A stretch of DNA of 64,000 bases from JAPUDQ01 sp964535835 (GTDB taxonomy: Bacteria > Patescibacteriota > Saccharimonadia > Saccharimonadales > Saccharimonadaceae). Shown here piece after piece: positions 23,646-33,836 of this stretch. The stretch is from assembly GCA_964535835.1 (NCBI GenBank), contig CAZHUZ010000001.1:1-64000 (forward strand). Direction: 5' to 3'. How positions within the stretch are numbered: the first letter of the stretch is position 1; every line of letters begins with the position of its first letter. A model generated the notes under the pieces. That model saw only the letters and a program-made list of their open reading frames with translations, did no database searches and was not told the origin of the DNA. A program made the translations under genes and the position numbers.

Positions 23646-24469
23646 GCTTTTTTCGCCGCTCGCTTTTCGGCAGCGCGATCACTAGCAACAAGCCATGCAA
23701 TCATTACCGTACGGATGATTATCGGAGCTAATACTGTCCTCGTCTGATGTGCTAATCGCCGACTCCAACCACCACGATGAAACTCATCGTACATATGTAG
23801 GTCATAGGTCTTCAGGACGCTCTCGCGCATGATAGACTCAAATCCCGTTTTCTTGGCGCGGACAATACTATCGCCACTCGGCATGATGTCTGCAAATTTC
23901 ATTGGTGTCAGTGTGCTAGCAACACCAAACTCGAACATGACATGTGTCGTAAAGACTCCTTTTGCCCCCCAATATTGCCAGTTTTTTGATACACGCTCTC
24001 GTCGTGTGTCGCCCGGGATGATATTTTTACTCTTGATGCTGGTGCGCTCCTCTTTGGGATGCCCCCAGAGCTCCTCGATCTTGTCACCAAGCGGATAATG
24101 ATGTGCTGGCGTCAGTCCATCAACGATCGCATGCGACAACCACGCCGCTTCAAAAGCCGCTCTTTCTCGATTATTATCCACCAGTGCTGTCGTCAGATTC
24201 TGGATATGGTCATCAATTAGTTCATAGAGCGCTCGGTCATCTTCATCGAGCGGATCAACATAATGCCACGGCTCATCAACAGATGGGCTCTTACGCTTGA
24301 TGCCATCGGGACCATTTTTGCCTTCAAAATGTAGGATCTCATTGATAGCAGGAAAATACCGCTTTGTCGGGATCAATTCAGCCAGTTGACGTCTGGCGAC
24401 ACGATCAATTTTTTGATGTGCGCCCATGACGCGACCTGATTTGACACGGATGGTTGAGCCGCTGTACAT
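23642..24469 (-). CDS. Zinc-dependent phospholipase C-like protein
   Basis: 275 aa. Histidine and aspartate motifs are spaced as in the zinc phospholipase C / S1-P1 nuclease fold: GAHQKID near the N-terminus, EPWHYVDPLDEDD (about 67-79), AAWLSHAIVDGLTPAHHYP (about 107-125), and EFHRGGW near residue 229. This suggests a trinuclear or dinuclear zinc hydrolase acting on phosphodiesters. There is no signal peptide; a hydrophobic segment is near the C-terminus (IIIRTVMIAWLVA). Lies between recG and rsmD in the operon. The assignment is by motif pattern only. Confidence 0.55.
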   Translation of the reverse strand: MYSGSTIRVKSGRVMGAHQKIDRVARRQLAELIPTKRYFPAINEILHFEGKNGPDGIKRKSPSVDEPWHYVDPLDEDDRALYELIDDHIQNLTTALVDNNRERAAFEAAWLSHAIVDGLTPAHHYPLGDKIEELWGHPKEERTSIKSKNIIPGDTRRERVSKNWQYWGAKGVFTTHVMFEFGVASTLTPMKFADIMPSGDSIVRAKKTGFESIMRESVLKTYDLHMYDEFHRGGWSRRLAHQTRTVLAPIIIRTVMIAWLVASDRAAEKRAAKKA

Positions 24470-24478
24470 ATACTATAT

Positions 24479-26638
24479 TTAATTTAGTGTTGTTATACGT
24501 CGATAGCGATCGACTCGTTGTTTCATTCCTTCGTATTGTAACAGATCAACATCATTTGCCCGAGCCCACGCAATAGCTGACTTAACTTTGCGAATACTCT
24601 GCATATCCGCAAGGTTAGCAACCTGGAGATTCAATTCACCATGCTGTGCTCGTCCGTATATCTCACCTGGTCCACGCATCTCTAGGTCTTTTTCGGCGAG
24701 ATAAAACCCGTCATTACTCTGCTCAAGCTCACGTAGACGTAAACTAGTCGTCTGTTTGCTCTCAGTTGTGATCAGATAACAATAACTCTGATGATCACTT
24801 CGTCCAACACGTCCGCGCAGCTGATGCAGCTGCGCCAAACCAAACCGTTCGGCACCCTCGATCACCATCACCGTCGCATTCGGGACATCGACACCAACCT
24901 CAATCACCGTCGTACTAACAAGAATATCGATTTCGCGCTCGGCAAACTGTTTCATGATGTGCTGTTTTTCATCGGCATGCATTTTGCCGTGCAACAGACC
25001 AATCCGACGATGTTTGAAGGCCGTTTTTTTGAGACGCTCATACTCTGCAGTGACGCTGGAGAGCTCAATATTTTGATCATCGCCAGCCGCTACGCTGGCA
25101 TGTTCTTTGACAGGGAGTTCGCTTACCGCGTGAGAAAAATCGTTCTTTTCGATTTTTTGCTTCCTGTCATAAGAATGTGCTAGTGGAGCGGATTGAGTAC
25201 TGTCGATAAGCGGACAGACAACGTACACCTGACGGCCAGACTCAATCTCTTTGTCGATAGACGCAAATAACGTAGCCCGTGAATTTGGCGAAATGACCTT
25301 TGTAATAATCTCTTTGCGACCAGCTGGTTTTTCCCGCAGTATCGAGATATCAAGATCACCATACATCGTCAACTGCAAACTACGAGGAATCGGTGTCGCT
25401 GTCATCGCCAGCAGATGTGGCATGATATGGCCTTTGCCAAGTAACTTTTGGCGCTGCGTCACGCCAAAACGGTGCTGCTCATCGATCACGACAAAACCGA
25501 GCTGATGAAACCGGACTGATTCTTGGATGAGCGCATGTGTACCGACAGTAACTGCGACAGCACCACTCGCTATCTGCTGTTTCAGCTCGTCTTTCGGCTT
25601 TTTCTTGAGCGACCCGATCAACAAACCAACCGTCACACCAAACGGCTCAAGCAATCTCGATAACGTCTCGGCATGCTGACGAGCCAACAGCTCAGTCGGC
25701 GCCATGGTCGCCGTCTGATAGCCAGCACGAGCCGCCACCAGCGCCGATATACCAGCCACCACAGTCTTGCCCGAGCCGACATCACCCTGCAGCAAACGAT
25801 TCATAGGTTTACCAGTCTCGAAACTCTGTATGATATCCCATGCCGCTCGACGTTGATCATCCGTCAGTCGAAATGGCAGCTCTACAACGAACTTTTTCAC
25901 GCTATCGAGATCAAATGGAATTACGTAACTCGATAAACTATCGTTTTCTTGTCGATTGAGCTCAGCACCATAGAGTAGTTCGATCAGCTCCTGAAAAGCA
26001 ATTCGTTTTTTGCCTGCCTCGACGTCATGAGAGGACTCAGGAAAATGAAGCGCTAAAAGTGCATCGGCATATGACATCACCCCTGCATGCGTCACGATTT
26101 TCTCCGGCAATAACTCCGGCGTCATCGTTATAACCGGACGAATTTCTTCGATTAGTTTATGGAGGATGGCAGTTTTGATCCCTGCAACTTGACGATATAT
26201 CGGGAGAATTGATTGTCCACCGGACTCGATGATTTCATCCGAGCTCCGTACACTAGGGTTCATAATCTGATAGCGACGCTGCGAAAAGGCAAATTCTCCC
26301 GACAGTAGCCACTCACCACCGCCAGCAATATGCTTGGCGCGATACGGTTGATTAAACCACGTAATAGGTACTTTTCCTGAATCATCTGACAGCACTGCCG
26401 TCGTCACGTGTAGCCCCCGCCGAACAAAACGAGACGCAATATTGGTGATTTTACCTCTGATGACGACATTTCCCGGATGCAAATCAGCAATTTTCGTTAT
26501 CTGAGTATAGTCTTCATAGGCACGAGGCAGAAATTCGATCAGGTCACCGACTGTCATTAGTCCAGCCGCTTGTAATTGCTGCCATGTTTTGTCGCCGACA
26601 CCCTTAATCTCGTGTAGTGACGTCGTGAGGCGAACCAT
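24479..26638 (-). CDS. recG: ATP-dependent DNA helicase RecG
   Basis: 719 aa superfamily 2 helicase that remodels stalled replication forks. N-terminal wedge/OB part (KITNIASRFVRRGLHV, ITWFNQPY), Walker A QGDVGSGKTVVA (about residue 287), DEQH box DEQHRFGV, motif III TATPIPRSLQLT, and C-terminal motifs VIEVGVDVPNA and QLRGRVGRSDHQSYCYL are all intact. The start lies 2 bp after tyrS. A poorly conserved insert (residues about 480-520) between motifs IV and V is longer than usual. Second gene of the tyrS operon. Confidence 0.97.
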   Translation of the reverse strand: MVRLTTSLHEIKGVGDKTWQQLQAAGLMTVGDLIEFLPRAYEDYTQITKIADLHPGNVVIRGKITNIASRFVRRGLHVTTAVLSDDSGKVPITWFNQPYRAKHIAGGGEWLLSGEFAFSQRRYQIMNPSVRSSDEIIESGGQSILPIYRQVAGIKTAILHKLIEEIRPVITMTPELLPEKIVTHAGVMSYADALLALHFPESSHDVEAGKKRIAFQELIELLYGAELNRQENDSLSSYVIPFDLDSVKKFVVELPFRLTDDQRRAAWDIIQSFETGKPMNRLLQGDVGSGKTVVAGISALVAARAGYQTATMAPTELLARQHAETLSRLLEPFGVTVGLLIGSLKKKPKDELKQQIASGAVAVTVGTHALIQESVRFHQLGFVVIDEQHRFGVTQRQKLLGKGHIMPHLLAMTATPIPRSLQLTMYGDLDISILREKPAGRKEIITKVISPNSRATLFASIDKEIESGRQVYVVCPLIDSTQSAPLAHSYDRKQKIEKNDFSHAVSELPVKEHASVAAGDDQNIELSSVTAEYERLKKTAFKHRRIGLLHGKMHADEKQHIMKQFAEREIDILVSTTVIEVGVDVPNATVMVIEGAERFGLAQLHQLRGRVGRSDHQSYCYLITTESKQTTSLRLRELEQSNDGFYLAEKDLEMRGPGEIYGRAQHGELNLQVANLADMQSIRKVKSAIAWARANDVDLLQYEGMKQRVDRYRRITTLN

Positions 26639-26640
26639 GA

Positions 26641-27843
26641 TTATCGCACCAACAAAAAGCTATTTTTGCCCTTTTTGAGAAGGCTCGGGACAGGGAGGTT
26701 GCCGTCGGCAGTTACTTTTTCGCCGTTGATAGAAATCGCTCCGCCATCAATCAAACGACGAGCTTCGCCATTGCTACTCGCCAGACCACTCGTTACGAGC
26801 GCATTGATAACATTTCCACTTGTAGTTACTGGGATCTCCAGCGCCAGCATATCGAGCTCCTCGGAGAGCAGCTGCGAAAATGGCGTATCCCCAAACAGTG
26901 TACTCGTGACATTGCGAGCTTGTTCTGCAGCAGCTTCACCGTGGACGAGCTTGGTCGCCTCAAACGCAAGGTATTTTTGCGCAGCTCGTTTGCCTGGATT
27001 ATCGGCAAATTCATTCATTAGTTTTTCATGCTCGTCTGGTGTAATCATCGTAAATATCTTGAGGTAGCGCTCGACACTCTCGTCATCAACATTGAGCCAA
27101 AATTGATAGTATTTGTATGGGCTTGTCAACTCAGGATCGAGCCAGACGGCGTTCCCTTCGCTCTTGCCAAACTTACGTCCAGTACTATCAAGGATGAGTG
27201 GTATCGTCCAGACATGTGCATCCCCGCCATCGAGTTTGCGTATCATTTGGGCACCAGACAGCATATTACCCCATTGATCTGAGCCGCCAACCTGCATCGA
27301 CGCGCCCTTTTCTCGATATAGATGCAAAAAGTCATAGCCTTGGATGAGTGAATAGCTAAACTCAGCGTAACTAATACCAACGCCACCCTCACCGATCCTC
27401 GCCTGGACAAACTCACGATCGAGGAGCTGTGTCATCGAAAAATGCTTGCCGACATCGCGAAGAAACTGCAGATAGCCGATGCCTTTAAACCAGTCATAAT
27501 TATCAACAAGATCAAATGTCTCACCTTCGAGCAACTGACGGTATTGCGTGGCAATGCCAGCTTTGTTTGTATCGATCTCTTCCAGCGTCTTTATATCCCG
27601 TTCGGCGTCTTCTTTTGGGTCACCGATCATGCCAGTTGCCCCACCGACCAAAACAATCGCTTTGTGTCCATGGCGAATCAGATGCTTGACGACCATCAAT
27701 TGCACGAGATTGCCGATATGCATACTGCGGGCACTCGGATCAACGCCGAGATAAAATGTCCGCGGTTCATCAATTGCACCAGCGTCAGAAAATGTCGTCT
27801 GATTGACGAGTCCTCGCCACTGTAATTCCTCTGATAGTTTCAT
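26641..27843 (-). CDS. tyrS: Tyrosine--tRNA ligase
   Basis: Class I aminoacyl-tRNA synthetase, 400 aa. HIGH-like motif SMHIGNL (about 48), the KMSKS loop as KFGKSEGN (about 235), and a C-terminal S4 RNA-binding domain (EARRLIDGGAISINGEKV). The frame is open 89 codons further upstream to 28110, but that stretch is not TyrS-like; ATG 27843 begins MKLSEELQWRGL right after an AGGAG site. First gene of the operon tyrS-recG-PLC-like-rsmD-membrane protein. Divergent from the PBP gene. Confidence 0.96.
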   Translation of the reverse strand: MKLSEELQWRGLVNQTTFSDAGAIDEPRTFYLGVDPSARSMHIGNLVQLMVVKHLIRHGHKAIVLVGGATGMIGDPKEDAERDIKTLEEIDTNKAGIATQYRQLLEGETFDLVDNYDWFKGIGYLQFLRDVGKHFSMTQLLDREFVQARIGEGGVGISYAEFSYSLIQGYDFLHLYREKGASMQVGGSDQWGNMLSGAQMIRKLDGGDAHVWTIPLILDSTGRKFGKSEGNAVWLDPELTSPYKYYQFWLNVDDESVERYLKIFTMITPDEHEKLMNEFADNPGKRAAQKYLAFEATKLVHGEAAAEQARNVTSTLFGDTPFSQLLSEELDMLALEIPVTTSGNVINALVTSGLASSNGEARRLIDGGAISINGEKVTADGNLPVPSLLKKGKNSFLLVR

Positions 27844-27947
27844 ACTCCTATAATCGCATGAAAAATGAAATATGAAAAATGAAAAGTGAAATTCAGGACA
27901 TAGGTGCGGTATAATAGCGGTACGTCTATATAGAAGGAGTGGTATCT

Positions 27948-30593
27948 GTGGCCAAAGGCTCAAAAAAATCATCAAAGGCATTGAGTGTATACTCAAATCT
28001 CGCCTCTCAGCGTAAAGCAAAAAAGGATGTTCGTGCTCGTCGAAGAGCCGAATATCTCGCAACTCTACCGAAACATCCCGTCGAAAGATTGATGTATCGT
28101 CTGCATCCAAAACGATTTTGGTCGTATTGGTTTAGTCGCGAAGGTCTCCTTATGTCTGCCAAAATTGCTGGTGTTGGCATATTACTGATCGTCCTCTTGA
28201 TCGCAGGGCTTTTTGCCTACTATCGTCAGGAAATCGCCTCAATCCGACCAGGTGAACTATCGAGCCGCGTCCAAACCACCGTTAGTCGCTACTACGACCG
28301 AAACGGTGAGCTGCTATGGGAAGATAAGGGCTCAGGCGATTACAAGCTTGTCGTCAAATCCGAAGATATATCCAAATACATGAAACAAGCCACCATCGCC
28401 ATCGAGGACAAAGATTTCTACAAACACGGCGGCTTTAGTGCTACTGGTATCATCCGCGCCACGATCAACAACTTCAAGGGTGGCGACACTCAGGGCGCCT
28501 CAACCCTCACGCAACAGCTCGTCAAGCAAGTATTCTTCCGTGACGAAGCTGGTGACCGAAGTTTTGGCGGTGTTCCGCGAAAGATTAAGGAGACGATCCT
28601 TGCAATCGAAGTAGAGCGCTCGTACAACAAAGACCAAATCCTTACTATGTACCTCAACGAATCATCCTACGGTGGACGTCGAAATGGCGTACAGTCTGCC
28701 TCACAAACCTATTTCGGCAAAGACGCCAAAGACCTGACGCTTGCTGAAGCATCACTACTCGCCGCTGTCCCGCAACAGCCTGGACGATTCAACCCATACA
28801 GTGTATTACAAGATCCTGACGCTAAAAAAGATCTGCTTGCTCGACAACACACCGCTCTCGACTATATGGTCGAACAAGGCTACATCACAAAGGATCAAGC
28901 CGCAGAGGCAAAAAAGGTTGCCATACTCGACACAATCAAACCAGAGGCTGACCAGTTTGCTGGTATCAAAGCTCCGCATTTTGTCCAGTATGTCAAAGCA
29001 CAGCTCGAATCAGAGCTGGGGCAAGCAACTGTTGGTGCTGGTGGACTCACGGTCAAAACAACGCTTGATTGGCGCGCTCAACAAATTATGGACCAAGCGT
29101 TTGTTGACCTATTCAATGGCCCAATGCCTCGCAGTGCTAACTTTGACAATGGCGCGGCAACGCTGATCGACGTACCAACGGGTCAAATCCTCGCCATGCG
29201 TGGAAGTCGAGATTATAACTATCCAGGCTATGGTTCTGTCAATTCATCGATCGCCTTTTTGCAACCTGGTTCGAGCATCAAGCCGTTTGTCTTCTCGGCG
29301 CTCTTCAAACAACGTGATGGCGCAAATTACGGTGCAGGTTCTATTTTGGCGGATGATCCATTACCACAATCTATCTATACGACCGGTGACGGCAAATCCG
29401 TTATGAACTTTGACAACAAATTCCGTGGCGCCATCCCGATTCGATCTGGTCTAGCCGAATCGCGTAACATCCCCGCCATCAAAGCCATGTATATTGCTGG
29501 TCGAGAGCTTACTCTCAATACCATTCATGACATGGGCGACAAGGTCTACTGCACTAATGGCGCTAACCGTGAAGTTGGTCTCGCTGCGGCTATTGGTGGT
29601 TGCGAGGTAAAACAAGTCGAACACACCGAAGCATTCGCCACTATTGCTCGCATGGGTGTCTATAAACCACCAGCTAGCGTCATAGAGGTAAAAAACTCCG
29701 AAGGTCAGGTTATCAAAAAATGGAAAGATGAAGGCAAGCAAGTCATCGATCCGCAGATCCCGTATATGTTGGCAGATATCTTGAGCGACGACAACGCCCG
29801 CTCGCCATCATATGGACGAGGCGCTTCGGGGCTTGTTGTTCCCGGAGTGAAGACGTTTACAAAGACCGGTACAAGTAACGCTGGCACCAAGTCTAAAGAC
29901 CTATGGATGATGAGTACGAGCCCGCGTGTCGCCCTCGGCATGTGGGTAGGTAACCACGATACGCGCCCAATGAGCGATGCCCTGAGTAGTCGTATCGGAC
30001 CAACAATCAACAAGATCATGGGGCCAGTCCACACTGAGATATATCAAAATGACGGCTCATGGAAACCTGGCGATTGGTTCACTATGCCGGCTGGTCTGCA
30101 ACGCCTCACTGTCAGTGGACGTAGCGACCTCTTCCCTTCATGGTATAGCAAAGCTCAGGCAAATCCGACCGAAAAAGTTACCTTTGATAAAGTGTCCAAG
30201 AAAAAGGCGACCGAGTGTACGCCAGAATCCGCCAAAGAGACGCTTGACGTCCAAAAGTTCACTGATCCTATCACGAAAAAAGCAGCCTATATCTCACCAA
30301 GCGGCTATGACGCAAATGCTGATGATGACGTGCATAAATGTGATGACGTAAAGCCATTTGTGACAACGATCTCATCGAACAAATCGGGTAAAAAAGTTAC
30401 GGCAAATGTATCTCAGGGTACCCACGCCATCCAAACCGTTGTCTTCACTGTAGGTGGTCAAGAAATAGGCTCGATGGCAGGAAATGGTAGCGGCTCATAT
30501 ACGATCGATTACAATGGACCATTTAACGGTACTGTCACCGTCACGGTCACCGATACGGCACTTTACAGTAACTCTTTAACTAACTCGTTATAG
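27948..30593 (+). CDS. Class A penicillin-binding protein (PBP1A-like)
   Basis: About 881 aa bifunctional cell-wall synthase. A long basic cytoplasmic tail and one membrane helix (about residues 70-90) precede the glycosyltransferase domain (AIEDKDFYKHGG with the catalytic Glu; QGASTLTQQLVKQ; EVERSYNKDQILTMYLN). The transpeptidase domain has SxxK in PGSSIKPF, SRN, and KTGTS. An Ig-like, Thr/Ser-rich C-terminal domain ends the protein. The start is GTG 27948, eight nt after GGAG. Three earlier codons fit the frame but overlap the ribosome site. A TATAAT at 27910-27915 is the likely -10. Confidence 0.95.
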   Translation: MAKGSKKSSKALSVYSNLASQRKAKKDVRARRRAEYLATLPKHPVERLMYRLHPKRFWSYWFSREGLLMSAKIAGVGILLIVLLIAGLFAYYRQEIASIRPGELSSRVQTTVSRYYDRNGELLWEDKGSGDYKLVVKSEDISKYMKQATIAIEDKDFYKHGGFSATGIIRATINNFKGGDTQGASTLTQQLVKQVFFRDEAGDRSFGGVPRKIKETILAIEVERSYNKDQILTMYLNESSYGGRRNGVQSASQTYFGKDAKDLTLAEASLLAAVPQQPGRFNPYSVLQDPDAKKDLLARQHTALDYMVEQGYITKDQAAEAKKVAILDTIKPEADQFAGIKAPHFVQYVKAQLESELGQATVGAGGLTVKTTLDWRAQQIMDQAFVDLFNGPMPRSANFDNGAATLIDVPTGQILAMRGSRDYNYPGYGSVNSSIAFLQPGSSIKPFVFSALFKQRDGANYGAGSILADDPLPQSIYTTGDGKSVMNFDNKFRGAIPIRSGLAESRNIPAIKAMYIAGRELTLNTIHDMGDKVYCTNGANREVGLAAAIGGCEVKQVEHTEAFATIARMGVYKPPASVIEVKNSEGQVIKKWKDEGKQVIDPQIPYMLADILSDDNARSPSYGRGASGLVVPGVKTFTKTGTSNAGTKSKDLWMMSTSPRVALGMWVGNHDTRPMSDALSSRIGPTINKIMGPVHTEIYQNDGSWKPGDWFTMPAGLQRLTVSGRSDLFPSWYSKAQANPTEKVTFDKVSKKKATECTPESAKETLDVQKFTDPITKKAAYISPSGYDANADDDVHKCDDVKPFVTTISSNKSGKKVTANVSQGTHAIQTVVFTVGGQEIGSMAGNGSGSYTIDYNGPFNGTVTVTVTDTALYSNSLTNSL

Positions 30594-30594
30594 A

Positions 30595-31404
30595 TTATTT
30601 ATTTACGAGATCGACAAACGCATCCTCACGGGTGCGTTTTGTTTGACGAGATTGTTTCGTAGCAGGGCGGTAGGGTAGCTGTCTTGGCGTAGAGGTTGTC
30701 TTCTTGGGGCGATCAGGTACAGATCTTGACCTGGCAAACACCATACGGCCTGCTTCTGTTTGAAGCACACGAGTTGTCTCAGCTTCGATCATACGACCAA
30801 TGGCTGATTTCGCCCGATCAACCACGACCATCGTTCCGTCATCGAGATATCCGACGCCTTGATCTTTGTTTTGACCAGCAGCAACGATCTGAACTTTGAT
30901 GACTTCACCAGGAAGATGCATCGGTCTGAGTGCATGCGCTAGCTCGTTCACGTTGACGACCGTTATATGCTCGGTGCGTGCCACTTTGTTGAGATTGTAA
31001 TCTGTCGTACAAAGCTTGGCATCAAGTTTTTTGGCGAGAACAATGAGTTGCTCATCTACCCCCTCAGGGTGAACAAGCCCGTCATCATAGAGTGTAACGC
31101 TAATGTAGCGGATTTCTTGTAGCTCATTGACTACGTCTAGTCCGTAACGAGCACGTTCGCGTTTCTCGTGATCCGCCTTGTCGGCCATATATTGCAGCTC
31201 ACGTACGACACTGCGTGGTACGATCAGCTCATTGCTGAGAAAACCAGATCGTGCAATTGAAACAATCCTCCCATCAATCAATGCACTCGTATCACAAATG
31301 ATACGTCCGCGTGACGTTTTAGGTGTTGATTTCGCAATATGCGCATAGGTCAAATATGATGTCTCTGCGGCGATAATCACCGCTAAAATAGTAGGTATAT
31401 CCAT
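30595..31404 (-). CDS. PIN and TRAM domain protein (YacL-like)
   Basis: 269 aa. A hydrophobic N-terminus is followed by a PIN nuclease-fold domain (ICDTSALIDGRI, PRSVVRELQ, LDAKLCTTDYNLNKVA, with the acidic residues in place) and a TRAM RNA-binding domain (VIKVQIVAAGQNKDQGVGYLDDGTMVVVD). The C-terminal 50 residues are basic and disordered. The full-length YacL family has four membrane helices at the N-terminus; here only a short hydrophobic stretch remains. A probable RNase. Last gene of the clpC-HExxH-radA run and convergent with the PBP gene, two bp from its stop. Confidence 0.88.
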   Translation of the reverse strand: MDIPTILAVIIAAETSYLTYAHIAKSTPKTSRGRIICDTSALIDGRIVSIARSGFLSNELIVPRSVVRELQYMADKADHEKRERARYGLDVVNELQEIRYISVTLYDDGLVHPEGVDEQLIVLAKKLDAKLCTTDYNLNKVARTEHITVVNVNELAHALRPMHLPGEVIKVQIVAAGQNKDQGVGYLDDGTMVVVDRAKSAIGRMIEAETTRVLQTEAGRMVFARSRSVPDRPKKTTSTPRQLPYRPATKQSRQTKRTREDAFVDLVNK

Positions 31405-31424
31405 AATATCTTTCTTATTATACC

Positions 31425-32819
31425 TCAGGCGTTATCGTGGATGACAAGGTTGTCCGTGCCTGAAGAATCTTTTATTGTGAGGTGATTGCGTAGTGCTGAG
31501 CGAAGATCCTGAACTGGTGAGATAAATTGATCGACAGGTTTTGTCTGTGGTGCTACGGCGTGTTTAAAGCCAATCTTTTTGGCTTCGGCAATACGACGAG
31601 CGGCATTGTGTGCACTGCGGATTTCACCACCCAGCCCCACTTCACCGAATACAACCACATCTTGATCAAGCGCACGACCAGCCGATGCGCTAGCAATTGC
31701 CATGCAGATAGCAAGATCGGCTGCAGGGTCGCGAAGCTTGAGTCCGCCAACAACATTGATAAAAATATCTTTGTCACCTAATCGAAGCTTTGTGCGTTTT
31801 TCAAGTACCGCAACCAATACATTAAGACGATTGAGGTCAAACCCGCTAGCAGTGCGTTTTGGATAGCCAAAACTCGTTGGATTGACAAGTGCCTGTATCT
31901 CGACGAGAAGTGCTCGATTTCCCTCCATAGTCGCTAGAATAATTGAGCCATCACTGCTCGATCGCTCTGCCAGCAAACTCGCCGATGGATTATCGACAAG
32001 CTTGAGACCGCTACCATGCATTTCAAAGATTGCCAGCTCTGCAGTAGAACCATAACGATTTTTGATAGCGCGAACCATCTTAAACCCGCCATAGCGATCA
32101 CCCTCAAACTGCAGTACGACATCAACAAGATGCTCCATCACTTTTGGCCCGGCAATACTGCCTTCTTTTGTCACGTGTCCCACGAGCAGGACTGCCGTAT
32201 TTGACGATTTTGCCGCCTGAATAATGAGATTGGTTGCATTGGTAATCTGACTAACTGTACCTGGCGCACTGGCTATTTCCGCCATCATAAGCGTCTGGAC
32301 AGAGTCGACAATTACCAGACGGTAGTTGCCTCCCAGAATTGTCGCTGCAATATCATCTGCGCTCGTCGTGCTTGCAAGTGCTAACTTCGTTGCATCATCA
32401 GCTCCAAGCCGTTCAGCACGTAATTTTACCTGGGATGCCGATTCCTCCCCTGTTACATAAAGTACATTTTCAGCATGGGCAATTGCTGCAGCAACCTGTA
32501 GCAGCAGTGTGCTTTTACCAATGCCCGGCTCTCCCGCTACCAATACAACCCCACCGGGCATGATTCCGCCACCCAACACAACATCGAGATCACCGATGCC
32601 GGTACTCATACGATCTTTGACGGCATCGACCTTAACGTCACTTAGCTCAGAAACGGCAAGCGGCTTGCCCTCAGAGCGACGCACGACAGACTTACCCGCC
32701 ACTGGCACTGATGATTCAACAAGACTATTCCATGCCCCACAGTTTTCACAGCGACCAGCCCACTTTGTGTACGATGCCGCGCATTGCTGACATTGATATC
32801 GTGATGACTGCTTACCCAT
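31425..32819 (-). CDS. radA: DNA repair protein RadA
   Basis: 464 aa RecA-like ATPase acting on branched recombination intermediates. An N-terminal C4 zinc finger (YQCQQCAASYTKW...CENCGAW), Walker A GEPGIGKST, the RadA-specific KNRYGS, and a Lon-protease-like C-terminal domain (GGLKLRDPAADLA) are all present. Unlike RpoC and PilB in this window, its zinc site is intact. Lies 21 bp after the HExxH gene and 20 bp before the PIN-TRAM gene. Confidence 0.97.
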   Translation of the reverse strand: MGKQSSRYQCQQCAASYTKWAGRCENCGAWNSLVESSVPVAGKSVVRRSEGKPLAVSELSDVKVDAVKDRMSTGIGDLDVVLGGGIMPGGVVLVAGEPGIGKSTLLLQVAAAIAHAENVLYVTGEESASQVKLRAERLGADDATKLALASTTSADDIAATILGGNYRLVIVDSVQTLMMAEIASAPGTVSQITNATNLIIQAAKSSNTAVLLVGHVTKEGSIAGPKVMEHLVDVVLQFEGDRYGGFKMVRAIKNRYGSTAELAIFEMHGSGLKLVDNPSASLLAERSSSDGSIILATMEGNRALLVEIQALVNPTSFGYPKRTASGFDLNRLNVLVAVLEKRTKLRLGDKDIFINVVGGLKLRDPAADLAICMAIASASAGRALDQDVVVFGEVGLGGEIRSAHNAARRIAEAKKIGFKHAVAPQTKPVDQFISPVQDLRSALRNHLTIKDSSGTDNLVIHDNA

Positions 32820-32840
32820 CTATGCGTCCAAGACGGTTTA

Positions 32841-33836
32841 TCATAGAGTAGGCACCTCTGGGGTTTGAGACGAATTAATACTTTTTTGCAGACCTTCTGC
32901 GGCGGTATTGAGGGTGTCTAGCTCCGCTTTCTTCGCATTGTAACTATCAATTTTCGCTGTGATATCTGAGCGCTGTTGCTGAAGTCGTTCTTGTTGAGTG
33001 ATGAGAAGGCCTCTTTCATAAGTAAACTGTGATTGACTCGAAAAGCTTCCGTCCTGGGCGCGTTTGTTAAAATTTGTAATATCCGCTTTTAGTGTCTCCA
33101 GCGCCCTGGTATAGCTATCCGTATCAGCTGAAACCTCTGCCGACAATGTGTTTAACGATTCGATCAGTGCTTTTTGTTTCGCCTCTAGCTCACTAAAGAC
33201 CTTCTCGTATTGGTTACTGAGGGCAACAAGTGCGGATCGATTAGTGAAATAGCGCGAATAATATGCTTCTAATTCTGGCGATAAGGCAGTAATTTCCGTA
33301 CCTAAGATCGAGTGAAGCTCATTGAGTCGCTCACCGGGTTCTGTTTTATCATAGAGCGCCAGTCGTTCACGTAGCTTTTCGTCAGTAATTGAAGCTGATT
33401 GCTTCTCTATCAACGAGTCTATGTGTTGTCTTTCACTCGTCGACAAACGATCATACGCAACATGAAGCATTTCATGCGCAGCCGTTACTTCTTTAATACC
33501 GTCGAGTTGCGTATCTGTGACATCAAAAATGTATATTCGTTGGTTGACGTAGCATCCGAGAACGGCTGTCTTTTCTACCAACTGACGGCAATGTGAGTTG
33601 AACGCATCACGACCATCAATTTGTGGCCAAGCAGTATAAAACAAGAACTTGCCTCGTTCATTGAGCTGTGCACGCTCTGAGATAGCCGAGATAGTGTCTG
33701 TCGGCTTAAACTGCCAGACGCGTAACTGATCAGTGATCCACTGCCTGTTGAGCGAGATAGCAATCGCTATCGCTAAAACTATCCCTAGAAGGATAAGTTT
33801 GATAACACTATGTTGTTGGCGCGACTGCACTGACAC
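32841..33836 (-). CDS. Membrane-anchored HExxH protein with coiled coils
   Basis: 331 aa. One N-terminal membrane helix (about residues 11-28) puts the rest outside the cell. Residues about 118-135 hold AAHEMLHVAYDRLS, an HExxH zinc metallopeptidase motif. Two Cys (HCRQLVEK, LGCYVNQ) flank a conserved segment before it. The C-terminal half (about 195-320) is a long coiled coil. The third zinc ligand could not be fixed. The start GTG 33836 is 4 nt after GAGGAG and lies within the end of clpC (29-bp overlap). A putative cell-surface protease cotranscribed with the clpC chaperone. Confidence 0.65.
   Translation of the reverse strand: MSVQSRQQHSVIKLILLGIVLAIAIAISLNRQWITDQLRVWQFKPTDTISAISERAQLNERGKFLFYTAWPQIDGRDAFNSHCRQLVEKTAVLGCYVNQRIYIFDVTDTQLDGIKEVTAAHEMLHVAYDRLSTSERQHIDSLIEKQSASITDEKLRERLALYDKTEPGERLNELHSILGTEITALSPELEAYYSRYFTNRSALVALSNQYEKVFSELEAKQKALIESLNTLSAEVSADTDSYTRALETLKADITNFNKRAQDGSFSSQSQFTYERGLLITQQERLQQQRSDITAKIDSYNAKKAELDTLNTAAEGLQKSINSSQTPEVPTL

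Noticed and set aside
27844..28110. 89-residue N-terminal extension of TyrS
   Set aside because: Not TyrS-like, overlaps the divergent PBP promoter and start; a ribosome site precedes the internal ATG at 27843.
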